Positions 26,196 to 39,696 of a DNA stretch of 64,000 nt are shown here, in pieces (position 1 is the first letter of the stretch; each line of letters starts with the position of its first letter). The stretch lies in assembly GCF_900090045.1 (NCBI RefSeq), contig NW_021638288.1, forward strand, positions 1-64,000, given 5' to 3'. The DNA comes from Plasmodium malariae. Its lineage: Eukaryota; Apicomplexa; Aconoidasida; Haemosporida; Plasmodiidae. A program made the position numbers and the translations under genes. The notes below the pieces were generated by a model. It searched no databases. It was not told the origin of the DNA and saw only the letters and a list, made by a program, of their open reading frames with translations.

Positions 26196-29100
26196 GAAAT
26201 ATAGTTTTAAAATGATACTATATTAATTAAGTAATAAACAAGAAATACTGTAATATTTTTTTAATTATAAAGGATATAATATCTATTTTATTAATTTTTT
26301 ATTTATTTACTAAAACGTAATAAAATATATCTAATTAAAATGTTTCTTACAACTAAAACGAAGAATAAAAACTTTAAACATATATTATATAATTTATATA
26401 ATAATGTCATTTATAAAAAATTAACTTTAATAAAAATAATATAATTTGTTTTTATTTATAAGTATCTAAAATATACAATTTAGTTATATAATATAGTACA
26501 GTAATTAAATAATTTTTTTTTTATTATATTTTAAAGTAAAAAATTTAGATTTTATTTCTTAATATTTATAAATATTCAAATAATACAAAATATAGATTAT
26601 ATGGAATATATATTGTGAATTTAAATATAAAATAAATGTGTAGAAACCAATTTTAATCATGCTTCGCTTTTAAAAATTCTAATTTTATACATTTTTTTGG
26701 TAGACTTTTTCTTTATAGTTAAATTATATTAATTTTTCTAGAAATAAAAACTATAGAATATGTATAACAATTTAAGAAAGATATTACTAATTTTATAAAA
26801 TATAAATTAGGATTTATCTAAAAAAATATATATGTTCTTTTGTAAACTTTTCTGTATTAATGAAATAAAATTTATTGCTACAGCGAAGTTTGTGAATTTA
26901 CATGTATATTTAACTCTAATATAATACTGAGGTTTTTAATTTTGTATAATGATTTTACAATATAATAATTTACATTTTAATTGAAATTAAATTTATTATT
27001 ATTTAATAAAATATTAAAAATTTTGTAATTTCCTAATTTTGATTACCTCTTTTATGAATGTATATAAATATATATGGAGAGAAATGCTAATGTAATAATA
27101 AATAAAAGGAACATAAAAATGAATTTGATATAAATGTATTGTATGCAACTAAATTATATTAGAAATATTTACAGCCTTATTATTTTACAAATGAAGGTGA
27201 AAAAAATAATATACTTATAAGATATATAAAAGGATCATAAACAAAATTTAGGAATATAAATAATTTACTAATTTTTATTAAGAAATAATTTAGAAAAAAT
27301 CCATGTAATTTTATTTTAATACATACTATTAAAAATATATCTTTAAGATGAAACTTAAAAAATTAATATTTTCAAATAACTTAAATATTTTTTATATTGA
27401 CAAAATTATTATATATCTTAGCAATATTACTCTAAGAATATTTACAACATAACTCACAATAATCAAAATCCTTATTCAAAAAAATATTATTATCAAAAAA
27501 AAAAAGAAGCAATTTTCTTATCTTTATATCAATAAGTTAAAGTGCATAAAAAACAAATTAATATATATAAAAGGTATGAATAAAAATATTTACAACAGTT
27601 AATTGTTTTTTTTAATTATTTAATCAAGTTGAAAAAATAGACATAATTATATATCATTCAATTATATTATATGTATGTACTTTAATATTCATAATGATAC
27701 AAGTCTTCTATCTTTTATATTCATTCATGCATTCAGATACATAAATTTTAAATAACTAAAAGAATTTTTTTACATTAAATATGTGGCAACTCTTAAAAAC
27801 TAATAATAGCAGATGCTTCTAATATGTATATTAAGAAATAAGTTATAAAAACATATACATTTTATTTAGTGCAATCATACTGTGTTAATTTTTTAACGTT
27901 CTCAATAACATAATCCACATTTATTTTTCTTTAATTCTTTTTCTTTTTCCTTTTATTTAATAAAAATATTTAATGATTTATTTTTTTAATTATGCCAAAA
28001 ATATAAATAGAATCCTTTTCTAAAAATCAATTTATTTTATCATAAATATTTAAAGATATTTTCATAAAATACACTTAAACCAAAATTATGCTTGTATAAT
28101 AATAAGAAGATGAATATAATAATCCTGTGATTCACTGAAATTATCTAGCAGTAATGCAAAATATTAATAATATTCCACAAAAATATTCTAAGAAAAATTA
28201 ACAAATAAATTCTCAATATTTTACAGAAATAATCTGATTCCTAATTAATGAAATATTTAAATTTTTCAATATTAAATGTATATAATATAAACATATGGTG
28301 TTATAATAAATATATATATTAACATTTTTTAAATTATTCTAGTTATAATATATAGTATAACAACCGCTTCTTTTGAATATTTATCCTATTATATTTGAAT
28401 ATGCATCTTCTAATCAATAACGTTATTAATGTTATATAATTATATGTTATATAATGTTTTTTATTCCAGTAAATTGTTTAAAAATATAATATAGTATACT
28501 ATATATATGTTTAAACAAAATATTATTGAACTACAGCTACATTAATTAATTATTTTCCACTGATATTTATTATAAATCTATTAATTTTTTTCAACTATTC
28601 TATTACTAGTAACTGAACTACAAAGATAGATCACCACAAACGTATATTCTTTAATTTATCATAATAATGTGTCAAATTTCTGTTTTCATCTAATGTTTTT
28701 TTGCATTAAAATTTTACATATTTTACCATAGTATTTTTTAATATAATTTTTTTCTAATTAATCTACTATTCTCAAAACTTATTTAATGCATTCGTACCTT
28801 ATATAAGTTTAAATATATTTAAGTAATATAACGCCAATGAAAAAAATAAATAACTTTATATTAATACGCCTATTATACAACGTATAATTCATTAATTATA
28901 CAGAATATTATATAGAATAATCAAATAAAATAACCAATTTTATTCATTAAACGCTTATTCCTTTTCCTATATATAAATGTTAATAAAAAAACTCATGAAA
29001 TTATAACTAAAACAGAAATAAAATGGATAATCTATGTTACACAAAACAGTGGAATCCACTATAAACCAGAAATTGTAATGTATAATAATATTTAAATATA

Positions 29101-31930
29101 ATAATACTTATAATTTTAAAATATTTAATTACATGTATACGATATATATATATATATATATATTTGTGATGATAAGTATTATTTTTAACATAAATAATTA
29201 TATTTTGGATAACTCTTTCTTAATCGGAAATAACATATGTATTTAATTTTCCTATGTTTATTCATTTGTAATGGGAAAAGTTGTATATCTTAATAAAAAA
29301 TTTATTTTGGCTTTTTTCCTTCAAGTAGTTTTAATTCATGACTAGTTTTATTTATGTACTCTAATTAATAAAATAAAATGCTCATTTGAATAAATATACT
29401 CACTTTTACAATTTTATTTATAATTTTTATTTTTATAAAATTTTTTTAAATATATTTTAGAATAATTTTCAAAATTCCCCTTGCATTACATTTACACACA
29501 GTAACATGGTATTTCTATAATTTCAATAGAATCTAAACATTTTATTAACAAATCTACAAATAAATGAAGATGAATTGTTAAGGAATATGAGTTTAAACAA
29601 TGTTTTAAATTACATTATATTAGTGTTAACAAAAATATTTATCATATATCAAAATAAAATTTTATATTAGTAAATCCTTGTCATTCATTTTTTTTTTATT
29701 TTCATCTATTCTACGCTACATAGATGAAAATAGTAAACACATAATTTATGAACAATATTAACATATTTTTTTGAATCTTTTTAATAAATTAAGTAATATA
29801 ATTTATGATTATGATTATTATTCATACATTAACATATATAATACCGAAAATTTTAAATTCCTTTTTTATTATATTAATAAGTCAACGAAAATAATTTGTA
29901 TACATATTACATGTTCTTTTTACTGACGCATCCACATTAAAATATTGAATTAATACTTTATATCAATTTAAAACTTTTCTCTACTTATGACACTAATATA
30001 TTTAAATCAAATATTGTAATTAATAAAAAAAAAAAAAAAAACTTAACGCTGTAGGCAGATCAAAAATATAATAAATAAAAAAAAATAATACATAAAATAA
30101 AAGTTTTTTTTTTTTTTTTAAATTCAGAATAGTATATATCACAAAAAATTAAAAATTATAATAATAAAAAAAATATATAAACATAATGTTATTTATAATA
30201 TATTACATTTATTGTTAACTCAAACTTAACAAATGTTATAATTCGAATATATTGTCCTATTTTACTATATATTATAAGTCAATATACATGTGTAGTATAC
30301 TAAAATGTTCATTAAATTAATATGTTATATGTTAATAAATATAGTTTTCTTGTATAACAAAAAAAATTAAATAAAATATATTATAATAAAAAAGTAATTC
30401 TTTTGCATGGTCATTTTAATGATATAAACTTTATTTAGTTTTACTATATTCCTCGTATTATACTTTAGAATTATATTTTGTATATTAAAAATTTCCTGTA
30501 ATTAGTCTATAGTTCGACATTATAGAATTTATTATATTTATGCAAAATTTTGAACAAATTTTTTCTAATAATTATTTCAACTTTTTTTTACATTTATGAT
30601 TTCTTATTTAATATTCTATATGTATGGAATTATCTTTTTTCTTTTAGTTTTATTTGTAAAAAAATCTTTTGGCCCATTTTTCTTAGAACAATTTTTAGGT
30701 AAATTTTGACGATCGTAAGAATATAAATGATAAAGTATGTCTTTTATGCTGAAAATATATTTTTTACTAACGTTAGTATGATTATATCTATTTTCTTCGT
30801 GGAAAAGATTCGAAAAACGCTTGTATATTATATAAATATAAAAAATACATATATTTAGTGAATATTGTTGATATTTTATATATTTTTTGTATTTTCATCT
30901 AATAAATATCCCTACAATAAGATTTGAATTAATAAATAAAATAGATTATTTTTAAAAAGAAAAAAGAAATTTCATACAATAAATATATATGTTTCCCATC
31001 CAATTAGCTTTATTCTATATTAATAATATATATTTGTTGAATATAAAGAAAATAAGAAATTTAGATAACGTGACATAATAAATAAATTAAAAACATAACT
31101 ACTAAAAAAGAGTAATATAAAAGTAAAATAAAGTATTATAATTAGAGTATTCATGAAAAAATAAACATAGAATGAACTGATGAGAAATAAATCTTTTGGT
31201 TATTATATAAATGAAAATGTTCTCTACTCTATTCAAATGTTGCTCAATAAAAAAATATCATATAAGAAATTTGAAATTTCAAAATATAAAATAGTTCTTT
31301 TTAATAATAGCATAATATTAATTTTAAATTTAATTAAAATACTATATTGCTTATTTTGATATTTTTGTCAATAAAATGCCGTTTTAATTAATATATGACA
31401 AACAACAATAAATGTTCACTAAATATATACACATATATAGAAAAATTAGGAAACGTAAAATGTTATAACCTAAATAATGTACATACATATTGAAGTACAC
31501 ATGAACTAATAGAAAATAATTTATTAAATTACTAACCTAGTAAAACAAGTAATAACAATATAAATATAATACAATAACTTAAACATAGTTTATTGGTAAT
31601 TTTTATACACATACAAATAAAAAAAATTAATAAATTAAAAATGTAGATATTTTTACAGCACTTATACAGAATAAATTATAAAGAAGAACTCTAAAAAAAT
31701 TAACAAACTATCCATATTAAGGAAAATATAAATAATTTTAAAAGATTTTATTTAGATTAAAGTTAAAAAAACTAGAATTCTCATATTACGTATTAAGAGT
31801 TTTTATATATATATATTATCTAAAAGATAAAATTACAGTATTCTAATATATAAGCATTCAATATATATATATCCAAGAATTACCCTATTTTTTATTCTTT
31901 ATATGTATTTAGAAATGCTCTTACGTAATT
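26196..31930. other. AT-rich intergenic block, 5.7 kb
   Basis: The longest stretch between recognised genes after 1509-7949. It holds an A17 run (30025-30041), a T16 run (30104-30119), a TA tract near 29144-29164, and one atypical open stretch on the minus strand (30619-30894, listed separately). No other coding features are supported. Confidence 0.5.
30616..30894 (-). other. Open, polar reading frame without a start codon; possible exon or relic
   Basis: The minus strand is open for 92 codons from just after a TGA (30895-30897) to TAG (30616-30618). The first third is hydrophobic/aromatic (around NICIFYIYIIY) and the rest is a mixed, polar, protein-like sequence, for example FHEENRYNHTNVSKKYIF and YDRQNLPKNCSKKNGPKDFF. 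No ATG lies in this frame; an ATG in a neighbouring frame at about 30896-30898 begins MKIQKIYKIST. The composition differs from translated AT-rich filler, which elsewhere here is dominated by I, Y, N, L and K. I do not recognise a family. It could be a second exon, a start-lost relic, or chance. Confidence 0.3.
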
Positions 31931-32714
31931 TTACTTATTATTACCCTTGTACATATTTTTCAATAATTTACAGTAAGTAACTAATACTGTTAAAATAAAT
32001 ATTGAAACAAATATTGAAAAGGTTAATGCGGAATAATCTTTTATATACGTTTCTTTTGTTAGCATTGCTAACACCAATGCAGCAATACTAAACAATATAA
32101 CTGGAATAATAACAAGAATACGCCTTAGAAATTTTTGTGCAAATTCACACTTAGGGTTATTTACTTCTTTGTTTTCATTATCAAATGCTTTTACCATTTT
32201 AATATCATATATATCATCTAATCCATTTTTAGGTTTAATAATGGATGGTGATACATTTTTTTCCTTTTTTGACGATTTTCCTTTTAATTTGCTAAGCCGT
32301 CCTTCATAGTTATCATTATTATATGATGTATCAGATGCCACTTTAAAGTTTTTTTGAGACATTTTTTTTAAAGGCATGCTTCCATTGGGGGAATGTAAAC
32401 CTCTTTCTTCATTTAATAATCTGTCTACTCTTACATATAATGAATTACTTAAATCAATTTTCTTAATATATGATATTCCATATGTATTTGTCTAAAAATA
32501 TGAGCAAATATTTGATATTAAATAAAAATATAAATATTTTTGCATGAATAAAATATTAATTTTTAAAATTAAAATGTATAATTACAAAAAAATGTATAGA
32601 AATTGTTAAATATAGAAATTATCCTACCTTATATGAATTCTGATATGTCCATATTAAAAGGGAAAATGCGCAGAATTTAATGAAGAAAAAGAATTTGTTA
32701 ACTTGTATCATCAT
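31931..32714 (-). CDS. Exported two-transmembrane protein with canonical PEXEL, 215 aa, unknown function
   Basis: Exon 1 is 32628-32714 (29 codons, MMIQVNKFFFFIKFCAFSLL, signal-like), the intron 32492-32627 (donor GTAGGATA, acceptor TAG), exon 2 31931-32491; phase 0, fully open. Residues 53-57 are RLLNE, a perfect RxLxE PEXEL motif 24 codons after the splice junction, predicting plasmepsin V cleavage and export to the red cell. A Lys/Ser/Asn-rich linker follows (KLKGKSSKKEKN). TM1 is at about residues 154-173 (RILVIIPVILFSIAALVLAML) and TM2 at about 183-203 (LTFSIFVSIFILTVLVTYC), then a short basic end KNMYKGNNK. The leader exon and two-TM architecture resemble fam-l and fam-m, but neither KKIFKELD nor KHFHF blocks are present, so I leave the family open (annotated elsewhere, I expect, as a Plasmodium exported protein of unknown function). 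Two adjacent ATGs exist; the first is used. Confidence 0.88.
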
Positions 32715-35700
32715 GTCAAAATTATTTACCGCCGCTAAAACTTATTCAATAATCAAATTATTATTTATATAATTATATCACTTATATTCAGTAGAAGATA
32801 GATTATAATTTTTTTTTATTGTTTCTGCCACATATATATTTTATAAATTGCATATATTATATAATTATAACATATAATTAAATGTATAAAGGGAAAAAAA
32901 AATTTAAATGTAATTAGTAAATTTTCTACGTAAAAATATTAAAATGATATAAATGGATTAGTTTATAAAATGACATTGAATGGTACATAATTAATGCAAT
33001 TAGACTTGCTGTAAAGATAATTTACTTGGAAAAAATTTACTTATATTTTATTTTCATATTATTTAAATGGTTTGGTTAATTCAGTTAGATTATTGGATAA
33101 AATATAATAAAATTATATAATATAAAATACATAAATTCTTCTTTTAAAAAATATTATTTTAAATTTCTTTGTTACGATTAAAATAATAAAATATCTTAAG
33201 TTAACTAATGTCTTATAAAAATTATTTTTAAAATAATTTGCTATAAGCAGAATAATTAGAACAAAAATATAGATATACCGTAACAATGATTTAATGGAAT
33301 TTAATTAATCGGAAGTATCAACAATGTCAGCTTTTTATATATTTTATGAAAAAACGATTAAAAGTCTGATAGATATGAATTATACGATATTTAAGCGAGG
33401 TTACTTTTATTGTTATATAAGATAAATTAAATTTTTAATTTTTTAATAATATATATGACATAATTTTCTTGCACTCTGACTTCGTTCTTGGCTTTTAATA
33501 TTAATTGAAAATATTTAATAATACAACAGTTTATAAATTAATATTAAAACTGAATACTTGAACGGACAAATATTCTTTTCTAATAATCGTTCTATTAAAA
33601 AATAAAATATAATTAATAAAAAAATTCAATGAATATTAAAGATTTATTACATGATAATTTAATCAATATTTATAAATAATTAATTAATTGACACTTTAAT
33701 AATACTTAAGACGCAATTGCTAGCCATTTTACCTTATAATATCATACATATATTAAGCTCAGAAAATGGATTCACATAGATATGTTTAAACGATTAATCG
33801 AAAAATAAGTATGAATAAATATATGTCCCATTATATGTAATAAAGTAATTAATACTAAAATTATATACATTATTTTTAAATATAGCTTTAAAACAGTTTT
33901 ATATTTTTTGCAATTCTTATTCATATGCTATTATTTACTCATATTTCTTGAAGCGTTATGAATATATTTCTTGTTTATTATGTAATTTTTCTACATAAAA
34001 AATTGATAGTTAGAAGGTAAATTCTTTACTTATATATTTATTAAGTTAATAATATATTAAATATAGTAATATTTAATAACTTTTTTCATATATATATATG
34101 CTTTGTAATAATAGCGTTTTTATATTTGGATGCTTAAATATATATCACTGAATATATAAAATATTTCATCATTTCATTTTAATTATATATATATATATTA
34201 ATTATATAATAAATATCATAAAAATATAGGCATATATTTATTGTATAAAATATTATATGATTAAATGTGATGATAAATGTATAAAAATTTAATGAAAATA
34301 AGTTTTATATGTAAAACTCTGTAATAAATACCCTTAACATATATTTATTTTAAATATTATGAATTTCTACGAATTTCTTTATGAATATAAGTGTGCTATG
34401 TATTATTAAAATATTTTTCTTTTTAATAACAATAAAATTTTTTAGAATTTAAAAAAAATTTTAATGTGACTTTCTTATGAAATATTGTTATATATATAAA
34501 ATACATGTATATTTATGACTGTACATAATATTTATTAGCTTTTTCCTGTCAGATCCTTTAAAGCAAAACAATAAAATTTAACTTTATTTGAGATTAATGA
34601 ATTTTTAGCCTTCTTTTTTTAAAATAAATCGCTAATGCGGATGATACAAAACTTAAAAAAATCCTCTTATATATGTATTTGATATGCACAATATTATTTT
34701 AAAAAACATTAATAATAATGCTGTTATTTTTATACTGTCAAAAATAAGATGTCATATGGCTTTGTCATAAAGTTAAATAACAAAAAATTAGAGAAAAATT
34801 ACATTGAAATTTTTTATTATTTTATACAATTAAAATATTTATTTATAAAAAATAATTTTAATATATTCTTCCTTTTTTCTCGAGTATCTATATAACATAA
34901 TACAAATAATAATATAATATAAAAATAAAGGAGAGAAATTTAATAGTACATTTTATTGCTTCAAAAATATTTCATTAAAATAATAAAAATAAGATAAATA
35001 ATTTCAGTATAAATATGATTTTCATCTTATTACTTAAATATTTTTACATCTATAATAATATACTACAGAAAAATAACAATATATCATAAGTTAATATTCT
35101 ATAATTCTCACATAGACTGTTGTACTAACTATAAAAAAATTGTATATATAGATCTAGGAATATATTATTATCCAAATTAAAGACATATAATATCATAAAA
35201 ATGTTTTTAGAAATAATTTAAAATAATGATCATATATACTAATTACCCAAAAATATTTTTATCGCACAATTTAGGTAATATATATTTAGAAATAAAAAAG
35301 AATATATATCATCTTCTAAGAATAAAGAACGTACTCATGGATGATACATTTGAAATTTTGTTTTATGTTTTTTTTTTTATATAAATATTTAGAATTTAAA
35401 ATATTTAAATATTAAATTGAATAAATAATGTTTAAACAAATTAAATATATAAAAAAAAAAATCGAATACAATATTAACAAATAACATATATATATTAAAA
35501 TAATTTTTATATAGAATCCTAATATACATTTTAACTTTATAATTGTGGGTGTCCGCTACCCAATAATATGTTATCGAATAATCTAAAGTATGTATAACAA
35601 AAAAATTAAAATAAAAATACATTTTAAAAATACAAGTAATACATTATTTATATTGTATGATTTCATTGAAAGAAATTACTTATTAAGGAGTAAAACAAAA

Positions 35701-36084
35701 TATATTGCTTAATATTTTATATAGCAATATTTTAATGTTTGATATATATATATTAACTTGTTATTTTATATATATATAAACATGTTTGTATATTCTTTTG
35801 AAACAAGTATTAATAAAACTTTCTTATACGTGTTCTTATTGAAAGAGAAAAATATTTATAATTATAATATATATTAAATAAATGAATTTCTATATTCATA
35901 TTTTATACTTTTTTTTTCTTTTATAATACTCATTTTGTAATTAATTTTCTTTATTCCATTCCCATGTAATGATATTTAATAAATATTTCTTATGTGTATA
36001 ATCATATTTCACTTTAATAACATTCTAATATATTTTATGTACTCCCTATCTATTACTGTTGTGTATTATTCTAATATTTTATAG
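32715..36084. other. AT-rich intergenic block, 3.4 kb
   Basis: No supported gene. A short minus-strand open piece around 34600-34690 ends with a hydrophobic run and basic tail (FVSSALAIYFKKRRLKIH) that could be the last residues of a lost exported-protein gene, but nothing upstream supports it. The remainder is A/T runs; the frame at 35389-35622 (-) looks like chance. Confidence 0.45.
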
Positions 36085-37130
36085 GATTACTCTACGGTAT
36101 TCTTCATATATATAGAATTTACATATGTATAATATCCTATCGAATCTATTACTTCCTAATAAATAATGATCTCATATTTATAACTATGAATATCCTAGTT
36201 TTTATTATTTTCCGAAGCGTAAATAATAGAACCAACAATATTTCTTTTTATCTGTTATTCTTTATATAAGTTGTCTTCTGTCTAAAATTCATTCATGCAA
36301 TTGTGCAGGTACGATGCACTATTTTCTATATAATATTATTTTTCATATTCTTCTAGTGCTATCAAATGTACAAATATAAACAGTTAGCTAAATTTTTTTT
36401 AATATATTTCTTCATCACATACTTTATTCTACAATTCTTTTATATTTTTTAATGGTTAATCATCTTTATTTTCTTCATTTTCATTTTTATCCAACTTATT
36501 TTGATATCCCTCTGTCAATATTTTATATCAGTCCTATTTCAAATATCTTATTACAATCATGTCCTTATTTGATATTCATTGCATGCCCGAAGCTTTTTTC
36601 CTATCTAAGAATGGAACACTTCCAATTACATTTAAGATATTCTCTTTTAATTTTTCATTGTTTTTTATGTAAGCATATTCTGTTTTCCATACTTTTTTCA
36701 AACTATATAACCAATGTTTTTCTACATTTCAGAAAAATTTTTATGTCCTTCCACTCATTTATTCCTTCCAATTTTTTGTTTTTTTATTGTCATTGCTGCT
36801 TTTAATATTTTCAGTTATTAACTCACCATTTCTTAAATTAAGATACGTTTAAAATTCCTCTTTTGCAGTAACTTCTAGGTGTAATTTTAATAATTTTCCT
36901 TCCTTAAATTCCAATTTCTCATTTTTGAATTTTTCGAGTACTTCCATATGTACTACTACAATAGTTTATGCCCTGTCCGTTTTTTAGTTCGACGTATTTA
37001 CATTTTTTATCGTTTTATGTTCATGTAATTTCATCCTCATAAAATATTTTACTAAACAATAATCCCTAAGTTACAAGTTCTAACAGAAACTTCAATCCAG
37101 TAGTCCATTTCTCAAACATACTTTAATGTA
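36085..37130 (-). pseudogene. STP1: STP1 second exon, heavily decayed relic
   Basis: Read on the minus strand, this stretch follows the STP1 cytoplasmic region in order, in several frames and with many stops. Near 37115-37130, TACATTAAAGTATGTTTGAG resembles the exon 2 start of the copy at 9265. IVVVHMEVLEKFKNEKLEF lies near 36890-36965, GELITENIKSSND near 36800-36835, LKKVWKTEYAYIKNNEKLK near 36640-36705, VPFLDRKKA near 36590-36610, and ALEEYEK near 36345-36360, with a degenerate end resembling YANSIVN near 36090-36130. No exon 1 (N-terminal domain or TM) is visible upstream. It is in opposite orientation to the STP1 pseudogene at 7950. A plus-strand 117-codon frame at 36452-36805 is just the antisense of this relic. 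It is clearly non-coding today. Confidence 0.85.
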
Positions 37131-39696
37131 ATTATATCGATATATTATATGGGATTACGATAGTTTACTATTATTGCGCTAATTCATATACTTTTATAAT
37201 TAATTCATTGTATATTTTAATTAAATATATTTTAATTTTTTTTTTTCAAGTACTGCGTTTGCTTAAAAATATAATATTATGCTAAATAGAAAAGCACTAT
37301 AAATTAATATACAATGGTTATGCATTCTTATAATGCACCACATTCAATAAAAAAATAAGTGCATTATGTATATTAACTATTTTTATTTATTTCTTAATAT
37401 AATAAAAAAAGTATATCAGTTTTTATGGTATTATATTCTGATGCATGCACAATAACTATTATCATAAATAATATTATTTTTCATAATTTATTACTAAGAT
37501 ATATAAAATATATTAATGGATTCACAAAATTAAATGTCCACTATTATCATCTCAGAAGCAATAAATATTATTATATTAAATTACCATAATACAATTTAAA
37601 ATGATGTTTAAATTTTAATTCTTTAAAAATTCATGTTAATGTATAAATAGATAAAATACTAAAATATATAATATACAATTAAAAATGAAAGTCTACTTAC
37701 TAGATAAACAAACAGTGGACGCGGAATTTTTAATACTCCTAGAAAATATATATAAATACATTTTTTAAAAATAAATACTTTAAAATAAATTAAAAAAATA
37801 CAATTTTATTTGCAAATATGTATTTATTTTATATATTTCAATATATAAAAATATAAAATATTTGGAATACAACAGATAACAAAATATTACAATTTATTAT
37901 CTTTTATCAAATATATTTTGGACCGCTGAAAATAAATACATATGAAAACTATAAACACAAATATTATTCCTGAAAAAAATGCGTTATGCTAAATATACTT
38001 ATTTCTGATACAAACAATAATTTATATTATATTTTACCATATTAATATATATACATTATATGCATAAAATTAAATATTTTAATAGCATACTCTGGTATCT
38101 AATATTAACTAAAGGGGAAATAAAATAATCTTATTTTATCTAAAATTTTATTATTATGTATATAAATATTCCAATTCACAATTATCCATTTGTTAGTTCC
38201 ACTTTTTTCTATCACATAAATTCATACATAAATAATTTAAAAATATATAAAACATAATTCACAGGACATGAGATTATAAATCTACAAAAATCTAATAATT
38301 CAAAAATATACTAAATATAACTTTTACATCTATTTGAATTTAAAGAAGAGATACATTATTATATGACGTCTAATCACCTAAAGCACTCATATATACACTG
38401 CATGCAAAATGTTATATTTATCTCTTTTTTAATTAAACCTTTTATATATATATATACATTTTTCATTTATTCAATTCTATTATAAAGTATCAATTTAATA
38501 ATAACTAAATGACATGTTTTTGTATAAAGCAATGTTATGTTCATTCACATTTATTACATTTTATTTCATTAAAAAAAGTAGAATCATTAGTGTCAAAATG
38601 TATGTAGTACTTAACTTCAATTTTGCACATTTTAAAATATATGTAATCTTTAATAACAATACTTTTTTCACACTTGTATACAAAACTACATAGTATCATA
38701 AACAGAAAAATGATGATTATTACGAAACAAAATAAGGTACATTACTAAAGGAAGGGTTAATAAACGTTTAATCCTTTTTCACTGGTATGCTCATATGTGA
38801 TATTTAAGCAAACATAAAAATGGAAGTGGAATATATATTTATAATTCTTCTTTACAATATATATTCAAGTAATTTTTATACATTGAATTAAAATAACATT
38901 TTATGGAATCAAATTATTTAGAATATTAATTTTTTATTTAGTTACGTTTATTAATGTTCCCGCAAATTATTTACCAAAAACAACTAACATATTTTTTGAA
39001 AAAATATGATACTGTTACAAATTTATAACTAATAATTTAAAACCTTAAAAAATTTAAACAAACTTTAAAAAACTTTTTGTTCCAAATACATGTATTAATA
39101 TTTTTAACATAATAAACTTTTTATTACATATAAATTACAATTTTATTACAAAATTAAATAAATACTATTTATTTATTATATATTTTTAAGAAAAGACATC
39201 TACATTTAATTTATAAAAATATCATACTTTGTCTTTTTAATTGAGTGACGAAATAATCCTATTTTACTAAAAAGAATAGAGGAAATCGAAACAAAATAAG
39301 TGCACATTCTAATGTAATAACATGAATTTCCTACCAATTTAACACAATTATAATAAAAGCATTTTTTTTATGAATTTTATGAAACATACATATATTTTAC
39401 AAACAAAAATATAATTAAAATAATATATATTGTATGGCCGATGTATTAAATTAAACACAAGGAAAATATTAAAATACAAATTTATAAAATAAATCAATCA
39501 AATTCAATAAAGGTTATGAATATATATTTTTATATTTTATATAAAAACAAATATGCAAGTTCAGGTGGTATTATAAAAATAATGTAACTTCATGTACTCT
39601 TCTTGTGAGCATAATATTCTTAAGAATGCTACATAACTATTTTTTGGAATTTAAAAGTTTTTTTTATAAATGAACTCTAGCATTATTACAAATTTG
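37131..39696. other. AT-rich intergenic block, 2.6 kb
   Basis: This is where the first exon of the decayed STP1 copy would be expected, but I find no N-terminal domain or stalk. The minus strand has a GC-richer 38-base segment at 37701-37738 flanked by strong splice-like signals (see findings). Otherwise A/T runs only. Confidence 0.5.

Noticed and set aside
36452..36805. 117-codon plus-strand open frame
   Set aside because: It is the antisense of the decayed STP1 exon on the minus strand; its composition (F, L, H, S, I) is what the complement of Lys/Asn/Glu-rich coding gives.
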